From contig JAPEIS010000005.1 of the NCBI GenBank assembly GCA_029531795.1, positions 2,106,001 to 2,170,000 of the forward strand: a stretch of DNA of 64,000 nucleotides, written 5' to 3'. Below, one piece after another: positions 58,093-64,000 of this stretch. The notes beneath the pieces are model-generated. The model was not told the DNA's origin and did no database searches. It worked only from the letters and a program-made list of their open reading frames with translations. The position numbers and the translations under genes are program-made. The stretch comes from Sclerotinia nivalis. Taxonomy: Eukaryota; Ascomycota; Leotiomycetes; Helotiales; Sclerotiniaceae. Position 1 is the stretch's first letter. Every line of letters starts with the position of its first letter.

Positions 58093-59262
58093 TCAACATG
58101 GACACTCCTGCTGTCGATCAGTGATTCTAGTCTCGACTCCAGCCTGATGGATTGATCCAAATACTGCGGCGCATATGAAGACTACTCCACATGATAGCTA
58201 AAGCCAAACGATTAGTACTACGTTTATTTTCAATGATATCCCGGAACCAACCTGATAATTCACAGCGTGGGACAAATCGAAGATAGGAATGGTCAAAGCA
58301 ATCAAAAACCCAAAGCTTTGTGCGTAGTTTTTAGCAACCGTGCTCGTCAGACGAACACACCAAGAAACAAGAAACCCTCCAATAGCTTGTAGCATGACAA
58401 GTACCCAGACCAGTTCGCGATATCCATGGAAAAAAACCCTGAGGTCTATTTTCGACCAACAGAGAAGTCCCAAGATACCACAAGCACAACTATACCATGC
58501 AAGTTGAGCATTGCGAACCATCATACTTCTAGATGCCTTCAAAACCATCTCCATATATACGCCTGCAAGTGCTACGCAGCAGCCCGCCAGTACCATCGCC
58601 ATAACTCCAACGACCATATTATGCGAGTTGAGTGATCCAGCTGATGACTTTATTGCTGGCGAAACCGAGCCTACTTGGGCAAGGACCATGCCCACAGTCA
58701 TCAGTATCAAGCAGAGCCATTGTTGTGGTCGGAAAGCCTGTTTCAAAAAAATTGTAGCAAAGATTGGCGCAATAATAATCTTGATCTGCGATAAAACCAG
58801 ATATAAGAAAATGTCTAGTCTATACGCTCCAACAGCCTGACTGGCCATTGCCACTGTATACAGAACTGCAGGCACACTAGCTTTGTAATGACCATTTTTG
58901 ATTGTGCTGAAAAACGAGGGAGCAGTTGATGGTGCTGGCGCATGTAGTACTTCTCTACCAACACAGATAGATGAGACAGCGAGTTTAAGGATTTCTGATA
59001 AAATAATAACAGTAGCTGGCTCATATCTTGCATCGTTATCAACTGACGATGATTGCAACTTATGTTGCAGCTAATTGGGTTCAGCATCCCATGAGTATCA
59101 GATAATAGACATAAGAAATTCAACATACGATCAGTGATGCTGCATTTTGAAGTATTAACTATGACATCGATAGCTTGTTAGCATAAGGGATTTTTGACTA
59201 TGAAGCAAAGACACACTGACCAAAACCAACCCTGCGACTGCAGGTTGTCGAACTATGCTCAT
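58093..59262 (-). CDS. Nucleotide-sugar transporter, Golgi type (4 exons)
   Basis: Coding exons on minus: 59,221-59,262, 59,129-59,158, 58,252-59,070, 58,093-58,197 (42+30+819+105 nt, 331 aa, all phase 0). Introns of 62, 58 and 54 nt start GTCAGT, GTATGT and GTTGGT, have CTAAC/CTAAT-type branch points and end in TAG. The protein is nearly all hydrophobic with about 8-10 membrane segments and fits the SLC35A/UDP-galactose transporter family: LILQNAASLI at residues 15-24, YEPATVIILSEILKLAVSS near 41-59, SQIKIIIAPIFATIFLKQ, NAQLAWYSC, STVAKNYAQSFGFL near the C-terminus. The family exchanges cytosolic UDP- or CMP-sugars for nucleoside monophosphate in the Golgi; the sugar cannot be told from sequence. 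Divergent from the GT8 gene, 670 bp away. The first donor is non-standard, so the first exon is the least certain part. No RIP damage. Confidence 0.88.
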
Positions 59263-59932
59263 TAAACAGATATCTCTAAACAGCCCTAAATGAATGGTTT
59301 ATAGCGTAGAAAGTCGGTTTATCTGTAAGGGAATGTCTTCTTACTTGCAAGTATAAGGTAATCTGTTGAATCTTGATGACCTGAGGACTGGTCCTACTTA
59401 TTATTCGATTCACCAGTAAGTGGCCCTGCACTTCCACCGTTACGTACTTACGAACTTGGTATTGTATTATCTTGGCTTAGATGGAATTACCTCGGTGGTA
59501 TTTGGAAACGCAATGTCCTTACTACCTGGGTAGCAATACGAGAAGCGATTGAGTCGACAAGATAATACCTTGAGTGTCTAAATGGGAGTTGAGCTAGAAC
59601 CTTTAAGCCTAAGTTGGAGGTTGGGAAATGAAAAAAACGTTCAAAGTACCGGTACGTACTTGCAGAGTTGTGGTACTCAAAGCTTAAATATAGTGGCTTC
59701 GTGTCGCTTTCGAAATACGAGATGAGGGGCGACTCTGCCACATTGAGGAGGCCGCTACGCTAAAGGCGGCCTAGTGCACATTGACAACTTCTCATGTTTA
59801 TTTTTATTCTTAACCGCCTCATTTGCCTTTAATCTCATAGCAGGCAGATCTACATCAAAAGACGAAGGTTGTTGAGCACCACGATCTTTTCCCTACCATC
59901 TCCGCCACAACCGACGAGTCCTCAAGTCTGCC
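59263..59932. promoter_or_regulatory. Shared divergent promoter region
   Basis: 670 bp between the start codons of the transporter (minus) and the GT8 gene (plus). It contains a perfect 7-bp inverted repeat with a 10-nt loop, AGGCCGC...GCGGCCT (59,749-59,772), and short CT-rich tracts before the GT8 start (TTTTCCCTACCATCTCCGCC). No clear TATA box. A minus 84-codon ORF (59,487-59,741) has no family signal and is probably chance. Confidence 0.55.
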
Positions 59933-61153
59933 ATGTTTCTTTCCTCGAGAAAAGTGGTTTTTACTGGAGTTTCTGCTGTGATAGTATTTGTGGTGTCACT
60001 TGCAGCAACTTATCACGTCGCCGTGAAACACAAATTCAGTACTTCCTTTTTCACGAATACAACCAAGCAGACCACGGCGTTTATCGAAGACTGGACGCCA
60101 GGATGGACGACCGAGCAACTCGAACCCCGATTTGCTTATGTACAGTATGCTACAGACATGGACTATCTGTGTAATACGGTAAGTGAGAAGTAGCAAGTGA
60201 GATAGTGAATGGACATGTTGAATATGACAACTGACTACAACATTTCTATCACTTCTAGATTATTAATTTCTCCCGACTTTCAGGCTTTGGGGTTCACAAT
60301 GACATGGTACTGATATACCCAGAAAATTGGGACGATAAAGTAAGTTCCGTACTCAACCCAAGAAGCAATTGAGAAATTAACAATGATCTGGTAGAAAAAC
60401 GCGCCTCGCGAATACGCTGCAGTACAAGCCGTCCGTGTAAACTATCCACACCTTGTCATGCGGCCATTTGAGATCTTATCCACTACTCATGGAGATGCAA
60501 CTTGGCACAACAGTCTCACGAAATTCCATGCTTTTGCACTTACTGAATACACCCGGGTTCTGGCTTTTGACTCGGATTCATTAGTTCTCAATAACATGGA
60601 TCACTATTTCCTCGCCCCTCTCGCCGCAATCGCTGTTCCACGAGCATACTGGCTCAATGAAAATGAAACTTCTATCAATGATCAAATCCTTGGCTCACAC
60701 GTCATGCTGCTGGAACCAAATGAAAACCGATACAAGAGAGTCATTCAAGAGGCCGTTTCCTCTGGTGCCTTTGATATGGAAGTGATAAATCATCTGTTCA
60801 AGGGATCTGCTATGATTTTGCCCCATCGTCGGCTAGCATTACTGACCGGTGAATTCCGTTCTACCGATCACCGAAAGTACCTCGACGACGAGACTGATGA
60901 TGAGGAGTGGAATGCAATGGCTGAAGTATCAAGAGCATACTTAGTTCATTTCAGCGACTGGCCACTGCCCAAGCCCTGGAAACCTCGGACCCAAGAACAA
61001 TGGAAGTCGGTGCAACCAGTATGCCCACCAGATGACGTTGAAAGAGAGGACAGACCGAGGTGTGCAGACCAGGTGATGTGGAGTGGCTTTTATGAATCAT
61101 ACGATCGCGACAAAGGAAAAAAGTGCGGTATTCTGGCTAATGAAAACTTGTGA
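59933..61153 (+). CDS. GT8-family glycosyltransferase, type II membrane protein (3 exons)
   Basis: Exons 59,933-60,178, 60,259-60,339 and 60,395-61,153 (246+81+759 nt, 361 aa). Introns of 80 and 55 nt start GTAAGT and end TAG. Residues 8-31 form one membrane anchor after a short basic N-terminus, as in Golgi type II enzymes; a short stem follows. The catalytic domain starts FAYVQYATDMDYLCN (about 68-82), has the metal-binding DSD at 168-170 (VLAFDSDSLVLNNMDHYF), then DQILGSHVMLLEPNENRY, DMEVINHLFKGSAMILPHR, LLTGEFRSTDH and AYLVHFSDWPLPKPW. These resemble fungal GT8 proteins often annotated as Gnt1-like N-acetylglucosaminyltransferases; the true donor is unproven. Start context GCCATGT. No stops, no RIP. 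It likely works in the same compartment as the divergently encoded transporter. Confidence 0.9.
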
Positions 61154-61697
61154 GCCGGGGTTTCCAGATGGATATAGAAAAGTCAGCATGTAGTTACGAA
61201 AATGTTATTTTAAGCACAGACAATGAACAGGCGTTGTCGGTCGTCAATTGGGACTATCGGGGAGGAATGCTTAACATTTTACGAAGCACATCTCGCATAA
61301 CCCATCCCGTTTTAACCCTTTTACTACCCACCCAAACTCTACACAATCAAACAAAAAACCCCTTCACACACTTCATCCTCCACCAACTCTGTCCCACTCC
61401 TACACTTCCTCTCCGCTGACCCACCGACAAATACAACACTTGCCATCTACTTTCACCACAAACAAAAATTTCCTCACTCTTAGCGCCAATCTGCCGCCTT
61501 ACACTCTCACTCACTACCTACAACATGCTTCCTATCTTCCACCCAACTCTTTTTATCACTACTCCTCATATCAACAACCACTCCCAAAATCTCTTCTTCT
61601 TCACCTTTCTCCCTAATTCATGTTCTACTTTCCACTCCCCATTCTGCCTCACTTAACTTTACTTTTAAAACTCATAGCGGTCAACGGGTTAACTTAA
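61154..61697. other. GT8 3' flank and G-poor, C/T-rich tract
   Basis: The first 130 bp are an ordinary 3' flank. From about 61,290 to 61,690 the plus strand is rich in C, T and A with very few G, unlike both the genes and the RIP-altered repeats (RIP lowers G and C alike). A plus ORF at 61,150-61,419 is low-complexity and not supported as a gene. A possible poly-pyrimidine promoter tract for something to the right is now cut off by repeats. Confidence 0.5.
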
Positions 61698-61790
61698 TGT
61701 TACGATCACGGATCTTAAACTAACCGACCGTGTGCACTTGTGATCAGATTTCTTCAATTTAGTATGGCATTAAGGTCCTCCGAAGATCAC
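61698..61790 (+). repeat. A-type LTR fragment, interrupted by a LINE
   Basis: Starts TGTTACGATCACGGATCTTA, identical for 20 bases to the A LTR start, then diverges (AACTAACCGACCGTGTGC...). It is cut after about 93 bp by a LINE 3' end. Position and orientation of this insertion relative to the LTR are the same as in A2, within about 10 nt. The remaining LTR, if present, is beyond 64,000. Confidence 0.75.
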
Positions 61791-62110
61791 ATGTGTGTGT
61801 GTGTGTGTGTGATATTTTTCGTCCGAGGCTCTATGCGAAGCACAGGCCTCAAATTCCCAATTGGGACAAAGGATGTCAGGGGAGAAAGGCCCTTGGGTTT
61901 CTAATTAGCTAATCTAAGTTTATTAGTATTATATATACTAAATGCTTTAACAGGGTTTATATGATTATTGTTGTGTATTGAATTAATCTTTTGGGTAGAT
62001 ATTTCAGTTGTCCTTTATAATACAATTAGATCCCTCGATTTCTGATCTTCTTTCCTTTATCATCGCAATCGAGCTTTTTAGTATGTTTTGTTAATATTGT
62101 TAGAACACGT
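61791..62110 (-). mobile_element. LINE 3' tail (G3)
   Basis: Reverse complement of the G2 tail (about 53,785-54,090): (TG)n at 61,793, then CCTCAAATTCCCAATTGGG and so on. It ends near 62,110, where similarity to the G2 3' UTR stops. Little RIP at its outer end. Confidence 0.85.
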
Positions 62111-62159
62111 GATGCTCGCTAGTACTAGCTTCCGCACTAGCATTATATCTCTTCAAGCT
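62111..62159. other. Filler between two LINE pieces
   Basis: About 50 bp not matching the LINE, with repeated CTAG steps (CGCTAGTACTAGCTTCCGCA). It is either host DNA between two insertions or junction filler of one inverted insertion. Confidence 0.4.
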
Positions 62160-64000
62160 CGATCTTGCATTCCTTTCAGGATTATATATAGCTAATACAA
62201 TATTCGCTTCTCATTTTGATACAATTTCCGATCACAAATCTTTATTAATAACTTTGAATTGGAATACAAGATTTCAAGATCCAATCTGAAGATTACGAAT
62301 TGATATATTTGATGAAAAGCTCTTTTCAATTTTATTAACAGAAAACCTAGCAAATCTAGATCTCCAATCTTTATTTACAACTTCTGATCTTGATAATCTA
62401 GCTTTGAATATCATTCAATCGATACAATTAGTATATATAGGATCAGTTCAAAGATCACTCGGCCGAAATACAGGTCAACCATAATGGAATAAGGCCTGTC
62501 GAATAGTTGTTCAGGAAAATCGAATGAATAGTTTTACAGAATCAAAACAGAATCTTTGAAAGATTGTTAAGAAAGTGAAAAAGGAATTCTGGCTATCTAA
62601 ATTTGATTTGGTTAAGAAAATAAAGGATATCTTTAAAATGACAAAATGGTATCAATCAATTGGAATATATCGAACTCTTTTTTTATTAGATCCTTTAGAT
62701 CACTCTCTTATTATAATTACTCAAATCAAAAGAGATCTACTCATTAATAATCTGCTAACAAATACAATTAAGATCGGCGATATCTTTTTCGATTCTCCTA
62801 CAGTCTTTACTCGTTCCATTCTATTCCCTGAAATTACGATTTAAGATATTTAAATTGCTATCCTCGGTACAGGTAATACAATTCCTGATATGAACAAAAT
62901 CCCAACCAAGATATTGCAATTAGTATGATTACAGATTGAATCTAGTATTCTACAACTTTTTCAAAAATGTCTTGAAATAAATCATCATCCTGAATGCTTT
63001 CGATCAGCGATTGTAACTATCATTCCAAAATTGAACAAATCAGATTATACAAACCTCAGATCCTATAGACCAATAACCCTACTTTCGGTATTAGGAAAAG
63101 GCTTTGAATGTTTGATCGTTAAAAAGATATCTTGAATTGTTATAACCCTCAAAGTACTAATCAAACAACAATTCGAAGTACTTCCTCTTCGTTTATCGAT
63201 AGATCTTACAATTTGCCTTATATATAATATAAAAATAATCTTGAATTCAGATTCTAAAATTACTTTATTAATTATAAATATCAAAAATGCTTTTGATACT
63301 GTTCTCTTAGAATACTTAGTCCATCGATTCAGAGAACAAGAATAACCTAACAATCTAATTCGATGGATACAATCGTTTTCGACAAATCGATCAATTCGTA
63401 TTCGGTTTGACAACGAAACAAAGCCTAGTACTAGTATTGAATGTAATTTGCTATAAGGTTCTTCAATTTCGTCTATCTTTTTTATACTTTATATAATCCT
63501 TTTGTTTTAATTGAACAATCCTATTCGAAGATTTAGATATATAGACGATATTACATTAGTAGCTTTTTCTTCAAGCTTATAATCTAATTGTAATCAATTA
63601 CGATTTGAAATACTAAAGACTTTGGAATAAGACAAATCTAAAAGGATCATTTTCGATTCTAAAAAATCCGAATTGATATATTTCTTTAAAGATTTCAGGA
63701 AAGATATCGAAAGTTTAATCATTTATATAGAAAATCTTTCAATAACGAAGAAATCAAATCCGTTAAAATGATTAGGAGTTTATTTCGATAGGGAATTGAA
63801 TTTCAAATTTTATATTCAAATCCTTACAATTAAAGTCTTTACAATTGCAAATGCTTTGCATTCGCTTGAAAAGACAACTCGAGATATCCTATCAATTTTG
63901 TTTCAAAAAGTAATTACTGTTTGTATTTTGAAGAAATGCTATTTTGCAACCGAAACTTGGTAGCCTAATCGAATTAGAAAACGAAATCGAAACTTCATAA
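62160..64000 (+). pseudogene. LINE body G4: endonuclease end and RT (runs off window)
   Basis: Plus-strand LINE sequence colinear with 50,465 to about 52,315 of G2, starting inside the endonuclease region (ATTCCTTTCAGGATTATATA). 62,575-62,844 gives KKEFWLSKFDLVKKIKDIFK and KWYQSIGIYRTLFLLDPL. The RT core near 63,530 reads RYIDDITLV (DD kept). Several stops by RIP. It lies in opposite orientation to tail G3. The minus frame at 63,063-63,413 is a shadow. Confidence 0.85.

Noticed and set aside
58426..58840. Plus ORFs opposite the transporter gene
   Set aside because: Shadows of the intact minus-strand transporter exon.
59487..59741. Minus ORF of 84 codons in the divergent promoter
   Set aside because: No motif, sits between two well-defined genes, no intron or start context support.
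61150..61419. Plus ORF after the GT8 stop
   Set aside because: Overlaps the GT8 end by 4 nt and runs into the G-poor tract; low complexity.
1..64000. tRNA or rRNA genes
   Set aside because: No cloverleaf with A and B boxes or rRNA core sequence was recognised; a covariance-model scan would be decisive.

Overview
The window is nuclear DNA of a filamentous ascomycete (Pezizomycotina-type). Evidence: short spliceosomal introns (54-80 nt) with GTAAGT/GTATGT-type donors and CTAAC-like branch points in the two host genes; Tad-type LINEs, Ty3/gypsy chromoviruses, Ty1/copia and pogo/Fot-type transposons; and repeat copies whose codons decay almost only by C-to-T and G-to-A changes (Gln, Arg and Trp codons to stops, Asp to Asn, His and Cys to Tyr), the signature of repeat-induced point mutation (RIP). 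The species cannot be named from the sequence.

Bases 1 to about 56,330 are one nest of transposons, which can be unstacked from exact LTR ends and target-site duplications (TSDs). A pogo/Fot transposase gene (about 56,410-57,296) seems split by a minus-strand Tad-like LINE (G1). G1 was hit by gypsy F2 (right end 26,877, TSD ATCAC), gypsy A1 (27,492-40,317, TSD ATAAT) and gypsy A2 (40,644-54,180, TSD TCCAA). F2 holds gypsy F1 (3' end at 1,715) and gypsy B2 (5,234-26,394, TSD ATATC). B2 holds copia C1 (7,398-15,254, TSD CTTAT) and copia C2 (16,663-24,319, TSD CTTTG). Each copia holds a solo LTR of family D (8,977-9,229, TSD TCGAC; 22,021-22,265, TSD CTTTC). A1 holds gypsy B1 (28,044-33,837, TSD CAAGA) and solo LTR H (34,769-35,053, TSD ATTAT). 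The 5' LTR of A2 holds a chimeric LINE-tailed element (47,322-48,222) and LINE G2 (48,237-54,093) at one shared target. The deepest path has six layers: pogo, G1, F2, B2, C1, D. Nearly every long ORF in this part is a RIP-broken piece of gag, pol or a LINE ORF, or an antisense shadow of one.

From about 57,300 to 61,697 the base composition becomes balanced and two intact, divergently transcribed host genes appear: a nucleotide-sugar transporter (minus, 4 exons, 331 aa) and a Golgi-type GT8 glycosyltransferase (plus, 3 exons, 361 aa), sharing a 670-bp promoter region. A pump for activated sugar beside an enzyme that would use it in the secretory pathway suggests a small glycosylation module. 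After a G-poor tract, repeats resume at 61,698: a piece of A-type LTR, a minus-strand LINE tail and an opposite-strand LINE body running off the window end.

Points of most interest: a conserved antisense ORF between pol and the 3' LTR in both A copies; LINE insertions repeatedly at the same spot of the A-type LTR; a chimeric head-plus-LINE-tail element; a tRNA-independent, self-priming-like primer site in gypsy B1; and survival of GC-rich islands only in short solo LTRs.
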